From the NCBI GenBank assembly GCA_024364805.1, contig CM044489.1, positions 165,472,600 to 165,494,616 on the forward strand: a DNA stretch of 22,017 bases. The letters run 5' to 3'. The position numbers were made by a program, and so were the translations under genes. Of the stretch, positions 1-8,952 are shown in pieces; the first letter of the stretch is position 1, and each line of letters begins with the position of its first letter. The DNA is from Euprymna scolopes (lineage: Eukaryota > Mollusca > Cephalopoda > Sepiida > Sepiolidae). The notes under the pieces are model-generated. The model worked only from the letters and a program-made list of their open reading frames with translations, did no database searches and was not told where the DNA came from.

Positions 1-75
1 TATACATGCATATATATGAAAAAAAATAGACACATATATATATACATATACGTAGATATACAGGTATATACATAA
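1..75. repeat. AT-rich simple sequence
   Basis: Imperfect TATACATA-type low-complexity DNA with short runs of (TA)n. It has no coding signal and is probably a decayed dinucleotide microsatellite. Confidence 0.7.
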
Positions 76-1610
76 AAAATTTATAGAAATTCACCTCTTA
101 ATTTTTCGCCTTTTGAAATCAGTAACTATGGTTAAAATACTCATTTAGATGTTTGCTATAGCTTTTTACCTTATTGAATGATGAATTTTAAAAGGGGGGA
201 CGCCCGTGCAATAAATTATTTCCGTTAGCGTACTTTTGATTTAAAGACGCTACGGTTTATATTTCGAATGTTGTTTGTGTAATTACATGTTGTAAGGGGA
301 GATAATTAGTCATGTTTTTAGTTTCTTTTCAGTTTGCTGGCTACGACTAATAGTTTTAGAATTTCTTTATCCGAATCCAACCCATTTTACTCATCTCTCC
401 CTCGGAGAGTAGCTGAAAACATCCCTTCTCTCTTCCTCTCAGAGCCTTCCCTTGTCTCAAACACTCAACACTTCTCTCTCCCTCTCTCTCCTCTTGGAGT
501 GGGGTTGCTCACACTGATATCTATTGGCAGTTTCTTGTGTTCCTTCACCCAGCATGGTGTGCGGCCCTTACCAGCAAATGCCCCTTCCAATACAAACATC
601 TCCTGACATCTCGGAGATAAGCCCATAATGATAGCTCGGCGGTTGGTCCTATTTTGCTAGCTAAGTCTTTGCATTTCTCTGCACTCCTCCACCCCATCCT
701 GTCCGGTCAAACACTCCACCTCACTGCAATATGCACCTCGCTGCATGCATTCATGACACCATAGTGTTACACTATCATGCAAATGCACACAAACGTACCG
801 GTTATCTGCTCCTGTTGTGAATTCTGATTTGGCCGACAGGTGGCGTTCTACTTCCTGTTTCGTTAACTACCTATCTCTTCCACTTTCTCGTCTTACTGTC
901 CATGTGAACGCACGCAATTTTTCCACGTGCCTCGACAGATGCGTTATCTTTTTCAAAGTAAGGATGAATACTTTAATCTCGCATACACAATGAACATTCT
1001 ATGTATAGTTTAATGAACTCTTGTGATTACATACAAGCATCAGACATACGTATGCACAATGAAAAATACGCGCAAAGAACATTTTACTTCATGCATACTC
1101 ACACGCGTACACAAACACTGTATTGTTCATAACTTCTCTGTAAATAATTTTTTTTACTTATGTAAATATGTAACCCTGCTATAACGCCTGCTTTTAACAT
1201 GTTTCCTTTTAATGTCTCTTTACATGTACTCGGTAAACCTGGTCGTATTCCTGCTTGTTTATTACCATGTTTCACTTACTAGTGGCGACCTTATGAAATT
1301 TTGAACATGCTACACGTCGCATTTCAAGACTCCAAATCATCGATAAAATGTGAATAAAAGTGCTTTAAAATATTTTAAAACCTAAAACAAGTGTGCAGGA
1401 TTTGGCACAAAGGAGAAAAGTAAATATTCCTGCCTTTTGATGATAGTTATGCTGTCTGATAATTTTACACAATCACCATTAAATTTTTCAATTTTGTTTT
1501 CAAGTATTTTAAATAACGAAACTGAAGGTCAGATATTTATACTATAAAAAGATTTTAATGTTTGCCTTACAAGTGTGCATTTAGATATTATTTCTTAAAT
1601 ATTCTTATCA
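76..1610. other. Non-coding stretch, no recognisable gene
   Basis: I see no conserved coding sequence here. One 90-codon open frame (334-606) overlaps a pyrimidine-rich segment (about 395-500) and encodes a Ser/Leu/Pro-rich peptide with no domain I recognise, so I do not call it. From about 770 to 1140 there is CA-rich sequence. Around 1262-1300 a segment reads like the end of an LTR followed by a primer-binding-type TGGCGACC, but no partner repeat exists in the window. Unidentified old repeats are likely. Confidence 0.5.
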
Positions 1611-1850
1611 GCTTAAAGCTGGGGATGGAGCATTCTACAGGATGCTAAACATGTACTCATTATCTTATATTCTCACCGAGAGATCTTAAGATTCTGACTA
1701 TCCCTTTAAAAGCAATCATTTCTCTCTTGCACTTTGTTCACCGGGTATATTTGCCAGGTAGCTTTTGAAATTCTTTGAGTCCTGTTGCTCCTATAATTAC
1801 TAGGATGATAGAGATTTTAAGGTTCCAGTTTCTTTTTGTGTCATTTTTCT
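1611..1850 (+). repeat. Diverged direct repeat, copy 1
   Basis: This copy shares ordered blocks with 2355-2575: CTGGGGATGG, a block reading ATTCTAC-GGATGC-AAACAT, ACCGAGAGATCTT, GCACTTnGTTCACC, AAATTCTTT and TTCCAGTTTCTTTT. The blocks are separated by substitutions and indels, and one block (CTGACT..CCCT..AAAG) is in a different relative order. It is probably an old interspersed repeat present twice, or a rearranged segmental duplication. No coding frame is conserved between the copies, and the family is unknown to me. Confidence 0.6.
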
Positions 1851-2354
1851 TTTTTGTTTCATTTTACTTCAATCGAAATTCTCAAAAATCATGGGGTCCC
1901 TTCCTAGGAGCTATCATTTGATATCTATATGATATGATATACATGGATATTCGAATATTTCATAAATCTCCTTTACACTCAAATTTTGATTTAGTAAAGA
2001 AGCTGAAAACATTAATTTTCCTCTCAATTGATCATTTCAATATTAAAGTGCATCTTTCTTGTGGTCTCTTTGTATAATAGGATCCCAAGATAAGGACTCA
2101 TCTAGTCTGGTGAAGTACCCAGCTCTGTGCTGTTCCTTGAGATAACATCGCTTGGAGAAGGTGTACCATTCTTTGTAAAAGCCAGTGTTGGTGAGCCATA
2201 CGTAGATCTTATTTGGGCCGCAAATACTGTGAGTTTTATAATATTTAGTCAGGATTTCTCATGCCATGTTGTCCTGACAAACCGCCTGTACAGAGAGACC
2301 TTAGACACTTGTGAAATTGTCCATGCTTTTTTGTTTTACTTTTCTTATCACTTT

Positions 2355-2575
2355 GTTTTCCTGGGGATGGGGGTATTCTACCGGATGCCAAACATTCTCC
2401 CATTAGTTTAGTTACTCCAACCGAGAGATCTTTTGCACTTGGTTCACCAGATAGGTTTTAAAATTCTTTTTAATTAGCCTGACTGCCCCTAAAAGACATT
2501 GTCTCTTTGATAAACAATGTACGATTGATACCTTCTTAAGATTCCAGTTTCTTTTCATGTCGTACATAAGTCCTT
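2355..2575 (+). repeat. Diverged direct repeat, copy 2
   Basis: Second copy of the unit at 1611-1850, about 740 bases downstream in the same orientation. The ACCGAGAGATCTT and TTCCAGTTTCTTTT blocks are the clearest anchors. A 94-codon open frame (2127-2411) runs into this copy and has no counterpart in the other, so it is not treated as a gene. Confidence 0.6.
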
Positions 2576-2700
2576 GGTATTTTGTTATTTTCTCCTTCTC
2601 TGCTCTGTTAAGGCCAGCATGATTAGGGACGCTTACTTCAACTAGGGTTATGCACTAATAGTCGAGAGAAAGGTATGAGTCTGCAATTCTTGCATAGTTT

Positions 2701-2897
2701 GGCAGACCTGAACGAGAATCGAATCAACTCCCCCCACCACCACACCGCTATAATTTTTATAGTATGTTTTAGTATGTAGTATAGTTTTCGAGGTTGGGGC
2801 TGTTTATATTATGTTGGGTTAGGTCGTAAAAAATAACAACTGTAGAATACCAGTTAAAATTATAGATGGGGAAAGGTGATCTTCGTTCAGGTCTGCC
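2701..2897. repeat. Short element bounded by a 15-bp inverted repeat
   Basis: GGCAGACCTGAACGA at 2701-2715 is matched exactly in reverse complement at 2883-2897, enclosing about 167 bases of unrelated AT-rich sequence that includes a C-rich run near 2730. It may be a very small inverted-repeat transposon, but no flanking target duplication is evident. A 72-codon minus-strand frame crossing it shows no known domain. Confidence 0.4.
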
Positions 2898-3059
2898 CAT
2901 AGTTCTTATTTGCCTCCAGGCGAATGAAGTTATGTACAAGACCGGTTTTAATGTGGAGAAAATCCAGTTCCCCAAAAAGAGGCACACTGGGACTATTGAA
3001 TCATACCAGAAAACTAAAATAAACGGTATTTAATGTCTCCTTGATAAACAGATTTATAT

Positions 3060-3225
3060 GGTGGATCAAGAGAAAGTGGTGCAATCAAGGGAAGCGCCCG
3101 CCGTATCATATTCTAACATTTATGCTAGACTCTTATATTATGTACATTGGCGGATATTAAGACCATCTATTACATCGTGGGAAATAAAGTAAATTCAGCC
3201 CCGGCATGACATCTTGTTAACAAGT
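3060..3225 (+). repeat. Diverged direct repeat, copy 1 (AATAAAG family)
   Basis: The last 80 bases (3145-3225) align with 3470-3550: TGGnGGATATnAA, then TATTACAnCnTGG, then AAATAAAGTnnATTCAG, then GGCATGAnATCTT. Upstream similarity is weaker (a CAAT..GTAT..ATTC block). The 325-base spacing suggests a tandem duplication or a two-unit satellite. Confidence 0.55.
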
Positions 3226-3419
3226 GTTATTAAGGAGCCTCAAGAGTCATTAATACGCACGAAATACGACACTAGAAACGAGCGAGGATAAATGGAAAAC
3301 ATGTTGACATTTCTCGAACATACTTAGACACTCGACATATAAATCTAACAACTTTTATTAACAATGATTATTGCATGCAAACCGGTAGTTTGTAATCTTA
3401 ATTTACACAAGCCAAACAA

Positions 3420-3550
3420 AGCAATTCTTTGAAAAGGGATGTCGTATTCAAAGGTTTATGATTATTTTACACCAGTGGATATAAACGCTGCTTATTACAG
3501 CATGGAAAATAAAGTTTATTCAGATCTGGCATGATATCTTAACATGCCCT
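3420..3550 (+). repeat. Diverged direct repeat, copy 2 (AATAAAG family)
   Basis: Partner of 3060-3225. The strongest part is 3470-3550, with the AATAAAG block and GGCATGATATCTT. No coding content. Confidence 0.55.
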
Positions 3551-3689
3551 GGTATTATCCTGTTAGCACCCATGGCCATTTTAGGGGGATAATTAACTAT
3601 GTTTCTTTGTTTTTATACCAAACAAGACCTATTGCCATTTGGACATACAAGGGCTACTATTTGGAATCATGCCTAACAGGGGATTGAGG

Positions 3690-4215
3690 AGTTAAGCAGC
3701 AAGATGTCTGTTCACTGTACATTTGTACATGTGAGTACAGTCATGGAAGTATGAAACAGGGAGGAAATTCCAAAATCTAGTTGTCCAAGGGAGAAACCAT
3801 TGTAGTAGGTTCCCAGTATCTAGGAACTCCAACAGTGAAGGGCTGGTATTTTATCTTCTTGCGGAATTAGTTGGGAGTATGTACATCAAGCGGGCACAAG
3901 TGCTATCTGTTCACCAGAGCACATTCTATTAAAGTACTTGTAAAACGGGTATAGGGATACATTATTGCGACGATGGGACAGAGGTTGATAGTGCGAGACC
4001 TATTATATTTGAGTCTCTTTTTTCGAATCCTGTTTAAGAGTGAGAGATTAGTGATAGATGCACCAACCCAGATGTGGCAGCAATACTCTATGCATGAACA
4101 AATTGTGGCTTTGTAAAGATAGGATACTCTGTCAGGCAAGTAATTTTCTAGCACGGTAGAGGGAGCTCATCTTTTTTGCATCATCCCTGGCAATGTCCTG
4201 ATTTATTCTTGTCAC
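3690..4215 (-). pseudogene. LINE remnant A: C-terminal end of a jockey/CR1-like reverse transcriptase
   Basis: The minus strand encodes the stretch that follows the RT catalytic core in jockey/CR1-type non-LTR retrotransposons. The clearest motif is YLYKATICSCIEYCCHIW (upstream half of the 83-codon frame 4154-3903), which matches the family pattern YLYKATIRPCMEYCSHIW. It is preceded by AKKMSSLYRARKLL in another frame. Further downstream on the minus strand come R-T--LL-- and PWTTRFWNFLP (about 3760-3800), equivalent to the family's PRTARLWNSLP tail, and then a stop region near 3700. At least two frame changes and several stops interrupt it. The 5' part, including endonuclease and the FxDD core, is missing, so this is a 5'-truncated dead copy. 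Its start abuts LINE remnant B in opposite orientation. Family-level call only; clade is uncertain. Confidence 0.75.
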
Positions 4216-4299
4216 CTGTGAAAATTGAGCTTCCAGGTAGCGTGTTATTTGTCATGGTAATCGGTGGTTCAAAAGATTTTTTTGTACTTAAAGGAAAAT

Positions 4300-6153
4300 C
4301 TTTTGCTCTTAGTAGCATTAAATTTTCAATGCCGCTTCCGAAAATATCGGAGCACTACAGATCACTTAATTCGATTAGAAACTTTTATTAGAAATGCATT
4401 TATACATAAAAAATCAGACTATTTTCTTTGATCTTAAAAAAGCTTATGATACCACATGGAGGTATGGTATCATGAAAGATCTCAAAAAGTTGGAATGAAA
4501 GGAAGACTTCATCAACACGTTCATCAACAATAGACTATTTAATGTCCGTGTAGGAACATGCCTCTCGGACATCAAGGAACAGGAAAATGGAGTTCCACAA
4601 AAGTATTTTGTCTGCAACATTATTTAACCTAGAAATTAACAATATCGTTGGATGTTTAAACCAAGGTGTAGATTGCTCACTATATGTCGATGATTTTCTA
4701 ATTGCATACAGTTCAAGACATATCCACATAATTGAGCGCCAACTTCAACAATGTATTGACAAAATAAAATTGAACAACTAAGAATGGATTCAAATTTTCC
4801 ATTAACAAAACAAAATGCATGCGCTTTTGTCAGTTTAGAAAACTACACTCAGACCCTCTTTTAAAACTAGATGATACACAGATTCCTGTTAGAGATGAAT
4901 ATAAATTTTTAGGGCTAATATTAGACAAAAGACTTATATTCATCCCTCACATTAAACACCTAAAAAATAAATGTAACAAAATTCATCAACTAATGCGAGT
5001 CATTGCCCACACAGATTGGGGAGCGGACAGATAACCCCAATTCAAATTATATAGATAGTGTGATCGAAACTAGATTATAGCATCTTCATTTATGGTGCGA
5101 CCAGAAAGTCATACATAAAGAAATTAGACACCGTTCAACATCAGGGTCTCGGGCTTGTTCTGGGAGCCTTCTGAACTTTCCCCATCGATAGTCCCTATGC
5201 AGAAGCCAACAAATCCCCATTATCAATACAATACCAAAACTTATTCGTCCAAAAAGTGAAAGCTATAAAACTTTTTGGTCTCAGTATGAAACCATTAATG
5301 GAAGACGCGGGTATCACAATCACCAACATTCATGATGTCAACCAATTAAGCCTTCCACCCTGGCTGTTAAAACAGCCTGAAATTCTACTTGAACTAAACA
5401 AACTCCAAAAAGTCAAAATTATCCATTATCAAGAAATTATCAAAAAAACTAAACATTCAGGAAAAATACCTAACAATCAGCACATACACATAGATGGTTC
5501 CAAAGACAGCAACAGAGCTGAATGTGGAGTAATATCTTACAGAAGCGACTACCAGACTATGCTTCAATTTTTCGTGCCAAAGCTATGGGCCTGGCTCTAG
5601 ACCTCATTATTTGTTTAATTTCTATCAGTACTCGAATCCTTAAGAACTAAAACCAATAACCTGCTACTCATCAAATTATTACAAAGAGTATATACTCTTT
5701 CACAAAACAAAAGTATCAACAAAAACACACTAAAACTCAATATAAGCTATATAAAAATCCCACTTTCGGACTACAAAAACTAATTAATAATCTCATGAAG
5801 AAATGGTAAGAACAATGGAATAACTGTCAAAACAAATTTTTCAAAATCAAACCACACTAGACGAATGGTTACCAGATTTCAGAAAATCACACGTAGAGAT
5901 CGTAGTTTTGTCCCGCATATCCAGCAAAATTAATACAATGTCAACAATATGAAAGAACTATTTAAAAAAATAAATTCTTACAAAATACTAACATTTCTAA
6001 ACAAAGTAAATTTATATAAAAGAATATAATTTGAATTCAATCCAACTTTACCCCCGCCCCCAAAAAACATATCACCTAATGATCCGAAAAGGCTGACTTG
6101 ATTTACTGAATAAGTTCAAATATGTAACCCACGCCAAAAAAAAAAAAAAAAAA
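4300..6153 (+). pseudogene. LINE remnant B: I-clade-like reverse transcriptase plus RNase H, with poly(A) tail
   Basis: A 5'-truncated non-LTR retrotransposon. In order, the visible parts are: FRKYRSTTDHLIRLETFIRN (from about 4330); IFFDLKKAYDTTW (about 4420), the first catalytic Asp motif of RT; NGVPQ (about 4587); the YVDD active-site box at 4683-4694; KFLGLILDKRL and the thumb-like HIKHLKNKC (4900-4980); HTDWGADR (near 5010); then a linker and IHIDGSK (about 5484), the first Asp of an RNase H domain. The equivalent of the RNase H AEL motif reads FRAKAMGLAL in another frame, so the catalytic Glu is replaced. The C-terminal NMKELFKKI..LTFLNKVNLYK (about 5948-6025) is typical of the family end. 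A 3' UTR and an A-tract at 6136-6153 mark the 3' end. A frame change near 4415, a stop after LKKLE (near 4497) and several later stops make it non-functional. RNase H after RT points to the I/R1/LOA group rather than true jockey. Confidence 0.85.
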
Positions 6154-6318
6154 TCCAAATTACGGAACTCTGCATTAAATAACCAAAAGACAAGAAGGTT
6201 GATATGCCGTAAAACCAAACCAATCAGTTTTCAGTATACTGAAAAATCAAGTGTAAGCATATATTCAGTTTCATCTATTATTCAAGCAAAAAATTTGTAA
6301 GTAGTTCTTATAACCAAT
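6154..6318. other. Spacer, no recognisable feature
   Basis: AT-rich sequence between the LINE poly(A) tail and a microsatellite. Nothing recognised. Confidence 0.4.
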
Positions 6319-6334
6319 CTCTCTCTTTCTTTCC

Positions 6335-6397
<63 letters not shown>
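6319..6397. repeat. Compound microsatellite (CT)n(AT)n
   Basis: A CT-rich run (6319-6358, with TTTC interruptions) passes directly into an (AT)n run (6359-6397). The same CT-to-AT order recurs at 16403-16533. Confidence 0.95.
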
Positions 6398-6400
<3 letters not shown>

Positions 6401-6525
6401 GGAATGTTGCATTTATACAAAATTAACTGCTTTTTCTTAATTTCCTAAAGCTGGTTCAACTTCATTTTTTTTTATGACTATAAATAATCAAAAATATAAG
6501 TATAATATTTAATTATCTATACATT

Positions 6526-6530
6526 AATAC
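6526..6530 (+). repeat. Target-site duplication AATAC (left)
   Basis: AATAC directly before the left LTR at 6531. The same five bases follow the right LTR at 8000-8004. A 5-bp duplication is normal for Ty3/gypsy integration. Confidence 0.85.
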
Positions 6531-6635
6531 TAGATGAGCTTCAACTCTTTAGTCAATCTTCTTTATTAACCAATGATTACAGCATCTGGAAATACATGAA
6601 ATAGAAGAGTGGTTTCTGAAGAGCAACATCATGTA
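6531..6635 (-). repeat. 3' LTR of the Ty3/gypsy fossil
   Basis: 105 bases, about 96 percent identical to 7898-7999. On the minus strand it starts TACATGATG and ends CATCTA, so it lacks the usual TG..CA ends but has imperfect terminal inverted bases (TACATGA / TAGATGA). It carries an AATAAA (minus strand, about 6560) and, at 6574-6586, the segment complementary to the primer-binding site. Confidence 0.9.
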
Positions 6636-6637
6636 TG

Positions 6638-6647
6638 CCCCCCTCCC
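6638..6647 (-). other. Polypurine tract of the Ty3/gypsy fossil
   Basis: On the minus strand GGGAGGGGGG lies two bases upstream of the 3' LTR. This is the expected place for the plus-strand DNA primer of an LTR retroelement. Confidence 0.8.
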
Positions 6648-6789
6648 AGTCTTTAAGACATAAAGACGAGTATGAGTGTTGTAAGATTTCCAGGTAATCA
6701 GTTAAGCTCAATGCGAATGGTCCATCTGGGCATGAAAACTTAATAAAATGTCTTGGTACATAAAGTAGATTTAGCGATTTAAAGTCTGT

Positions 6790-7745
6790 TTCAGTCTACA
6801 CTCAGTCGGGCAGGTGGGCGTGAGAGGTAGGTTGACTGACATAGAGGCAATGCATCCACTGGCTCCTGTGCAGTGTCTGGGTCAAGCAGAGATACCGGGC
6901 ATTCCTGTAGGCCGTGAGCGTTGTGTGGCATCAGACCCCGAAGAGCTATAGGGATCTTCTGTTTGTGCTCAGCTGCTGGTTTCTCTGTAGTCGCGAGGGC
7001 TGGCTGAACAAATGCTGGGTCAGGGTTGGAAGGCATGACAGTGGTATCTTCTGGGGTGTTCCTTTTGCTTGGGAGGCTCGGAAGGTGTGCTAGTGAGCGG
7101 TGTTGGTTGGTTTGGCTGTGGCTGTTCGGCTGCACTGCTGGGGCTGTGGGATGCAGGCGTTGGTCCAGGTAGCCTCAGGAGTGGAGAACGTTCAATCACC
7201 GGTATGTATTTCCGCAGAAATCTCCAGTTCCACAGCGTAACGTGGCCAGAGCCATCGATACGAACAGCATATTGGTCGAATTATCGGACCTCCAAGACAA
7301 TGCCAGTTTTGTCCCATTTCTTGGGGTTAGGTCCCATTTGGTTCTGGATCCTCACACAGTCACCAACGACGAGCAGTGACAGGGGACGAGTGCGTTCTGT
7401 GATCCACTCGGAGATGCGCATGTGGCGGTTGCAGAGGGCTTCCTCTCTTGATGCCAGAGTTTCATGCCAGGTGCTGTGTGGTTGATACTTTCCGGGGTGT
7501 ATGGGTATGAAATCCCGGATTGACCTTCCAAATACACACATAGCCGTAGACAGCAAAGTATCATGATCTGGAGTGTTGCGGCATGGCTTGCTGGAATGCG
7601 TCTGTGTTGAGGGAATCGTCAATGTCGATGTTGTCCGTGAGAAGTTGGTTCACACTCTTGACTCCTATTTCTGCGCGGCAGTTGCTGTGCGGGAATGCGG
7701 CAGATGAAATCCGGTGGCAAACGCCCCAATTGTAAACTGCTTGCA
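6790..7745 (-). pseudogene. Integrase C-terminal half and tail of the Ty3/gypsy fossil
   Basis: The minus strand encodes the end of a Ty3/gypsy integrase. Visible parts in order are WGVCHRISSAAFPHSNCRAE (end of the catalytic core after the last conserved acidic residue, with the typical H-R-S-N-RAE pattern), RNTPD-DT-LS-AMCVFGR (core-to-tail linker), and VGDCVRIQNQMGPNPKKWDK followed by TG-V-EVR (GPY/F-like C-terminal domain that contacts target DNA). Next comes a proline- and serine-rich tail to about 6790. The sequence resembles invertebrate K02A2.6-type Pol proteins. It is a broken remnant with a few breaks. The ORFs on the plus strand over this region are its antisense shadows. Confidence 0.85.
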
Positions 7746-7884
7746 CTGTGAATGCCTCAATAACGATTTCTCTCAACAACAAAACATAACTAATATTAAT
7801 TCTTTGACTTTCGATGTCATGCCATTTTATTTTACCAAAACTACCAAGATGGGATTTATTTTAAACGTCAACAAACTGTGAAAA

Positions 7885-7897
7885 GATGCTGTAATCA
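7885..7897 (-). other. Primer-binding site, apparently self-complementary type
   Basis: Directly adjoining the 5' LTR on the minus strand is TGATTACAGCATC. It does not begin with TGG, so it does not fit the CCA end of a tRNA. It is the exact reverse complement of a 13-base segment inside the 3' LTR (plus strand 6574-6586) and matches the 5' LTR copy nearly exactly. This is the arrangement of self-priming Tf1/sushi-type Ty3 elements, where the 5' end of the transcript folds back to prime reverse transcription. Confidence 0.65.
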
Positions 7898-7999
7898 TAG
7901 ATGAACTTCAACTCTTTAGTCAATCTTTATTGACCAATGATTACCGCATCTGGAAATACATGAAATAGAAGAGTTGTTTCTGAAGAGCAACATCATGTA
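7898..7999 (-). repeat. 5' LTR of the Ty3/gypsy fossil
   Basis: 102 bases, partner of 6531-6635. It is followed outside by AATAC (8000-8004), matching 6526-6530. On the minus strand the segment complementary to the primer site starts about 50 bases into the LTR, so U3 would be only about 50 bases, with AATAAA shortly after the presumed RNA start. Confidence 0.9.
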
Positions 8000-8004
8000 A
8001 ATAC
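8000..8004 (+). repeat. Target-site duplication AATAC (right)
   Basis: Matches 6526-6530; see the Ty3/gypsy element. Confidence 0.85.
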
Positions 8005-8082
8005 GATAGCGTGTGTGTTATTTTCTGTGTCATGCTTATATCCAGGTCGTTTAATTGTTATGTGCTTCCATTCATAAATCTT

Positions 8083-8260
8083 TGTTTTGGTTTCGATTTT
8101 AGCTGATGGCACCTTAGTAATCTATGGTTTTTTTTTATAAATAATTTTATCAAGAATTCATAAGTTTCAGTTTCGATTATAGCTGATGGAACTAAGTTAT
8201 ATTTATATTCATAAGTTTGGGATTCAGTTTTGATTCAAGCTGATGAAGCCAAGTCATATA
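8083..8260 (+). repeat. Three degenerate tandem units with core TTTCGATTnTAGCTGATGG
   Basis: Units begin near 8085, 8160 and 8215. Each has a GTTTCGATT/GTTTTGATT block followed by AGCTGATGG/A and an AAGT-type block, at 55-75 base spacing. A single unit occurs at the head of the related copy at 15203, so unit number varies between copies. Confidence 0.65.
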
Positions 8261-8408
8261 GATATATTTCTTATTTTTGAAATCGCAACTTTATAATATA
8301 TAAAGATCGATAGAACATTAACTCTATAATATGTACGAAATCTGCAAGAATTAAAATATCATATTTAAGCGTATATTACGACCTGGCTACGCCAGGCGTC
8401 CCTGCTAG
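8083..8408 (+). mobile_element. Helitron-like non-autonomous element, copy 1 (3' end at CTAG)
   Basis: The last 150 bases match 15200-15384 in order: AAATCnCAACT, AACT/GGCTCTATAATA, GAAATCTGCA, ATATTTAAGC, TTACGACC. The 3' end has a 15-base hairpin CCTGGCTACGCCAGG (8382-8396; 6-bp stem, 3-base loop), then 8 bases, then CTAG (8405-8408) followed by T. A hairpin about 10 bases before a CTRR end, with T after it, is the Helitron 3' signature. The 5' boundary is uncertain. No Rep/helicase coding is present, so it would depend on an autonomous partner. Helentron-type relatives are an alternative. Confidence 0.55.
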
Positions 8409-8525
8409 TTTAGATAAATACTCTTGCAGTTTTAACAAAATAGCTACAGTAATATCGAAGCGTCTCCATTTATGCTGAACATCTACAGAATGCCAACATC
8501 AATATATTACATATGAAAGTGTCCA

Positions 8526-8552
8526 CTGTGGGATTTCCGCAGGTCCCGCTAG
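8526..8552 (+). mobile_element. Possible second Helitron-like 3' end
   Basis: CTGTGGGATTTCCGCAG (8526-8542) can form a six-position stem with one T-G mismatch and a 5-base loop. It is followed by six bases and CTAG (8549-8552), then T. The layout is that of the ends at 8382-8408 and 16854-16880, but the sequence is diverged. Confidence 0.35.
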
Positions 8553-8950
8553 TTAATTATTTTTATATCTACAGACACTCGTGTTTCATGCTGACGCAAT
8601 CATCAGTGGAGGAAGTTATAATCATATACTGGCTAGTTGCATCTCAATTACCAAAGGAAAAAAAATCAGTTTATAATCATAATTTGTTTTATTTATTTGG
8701 TTGATCTTCACAGAAGATAAAATATTAATAAAAGAACACGGCATTTCAAAACAAAAAAAAGAAAGTGCGTAAAAAAGATAAGAACGGCAAGACAAAAACA
8801 AAAATTTACTACAAAAATAATTATTAGCCCCTCCCTCACCAAAAAATAGAAACATCTGACATTATGTTGGAAAGTTCTCTAGCCGCCATCTTAGACCTAA
8901 CTGGCACAGCAAAGATCGTTAATTTTCGATTCCAAAGTAATATATATACA
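8553..8950. other. AT-rich spacer, no gene
   Basis: Contains A-rich runs (8660-8830) and short open frames without recognisable domains. Nothing further supported. Confidence 0.45.
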
Positions 8951-8952
8951 TA

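Larger units (their letters stand above)
6531..7999 (-). mobile_element. Ty3/gypsy LTR retrotransposon fossil, internally deleted, short LTRs
   Basis: Two direct repeats of about 105 and 102 bases bound 1262 internal bases, and the whole is flanked by AATAC on both sides. Read on the minus strand, the order is 5' LTR, primer-binding site, a short leader, the C-terminal half of integrase with a proline-rich tail, polypurine tract, 3' LTR. Gag, protease, reverse transcriptase, RNase H and the N-terminal half of integrase are absent, so about a quarter of a usual Ty3 element remains. It is broken, by this large internal loss plus a few breaks in the remaining coding sequence. The LTRs differ at about four positions and one 3-bp indel, roughly 4 percent, so it is a fairly recent fossil that may have moved in its already shortened form. 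Orientation is set by the integrase frame, the polypurine tract and the AATAAA in the LTR, and all three agree. Confidence 0.9.

Noticed and set aside
334-606. 90-codon open frame as a small gene
   Set aside because: It overlaps a pyrimidine-rich tract. The peptide is low-complexity Ser/Leu/Pro with no domain, and no splice or promoter context supports it.
830-846. CTCF-like site (CCGACAGGTGGCG)
   Set aside because: It fits only part of the core motif, and a single such match in 22 kb is expected by chance.
1262-1300. Solo LTR end with primer-binding site (TGGCGACC)
   Set aside because: Looks suggestive, but there is no second LTR, polypurine tract or target duplication to support it.
7069-7485. 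138-codon plus-strand frame
   Set aside because: Antisense shadow of the minus-strand integrase remnant.
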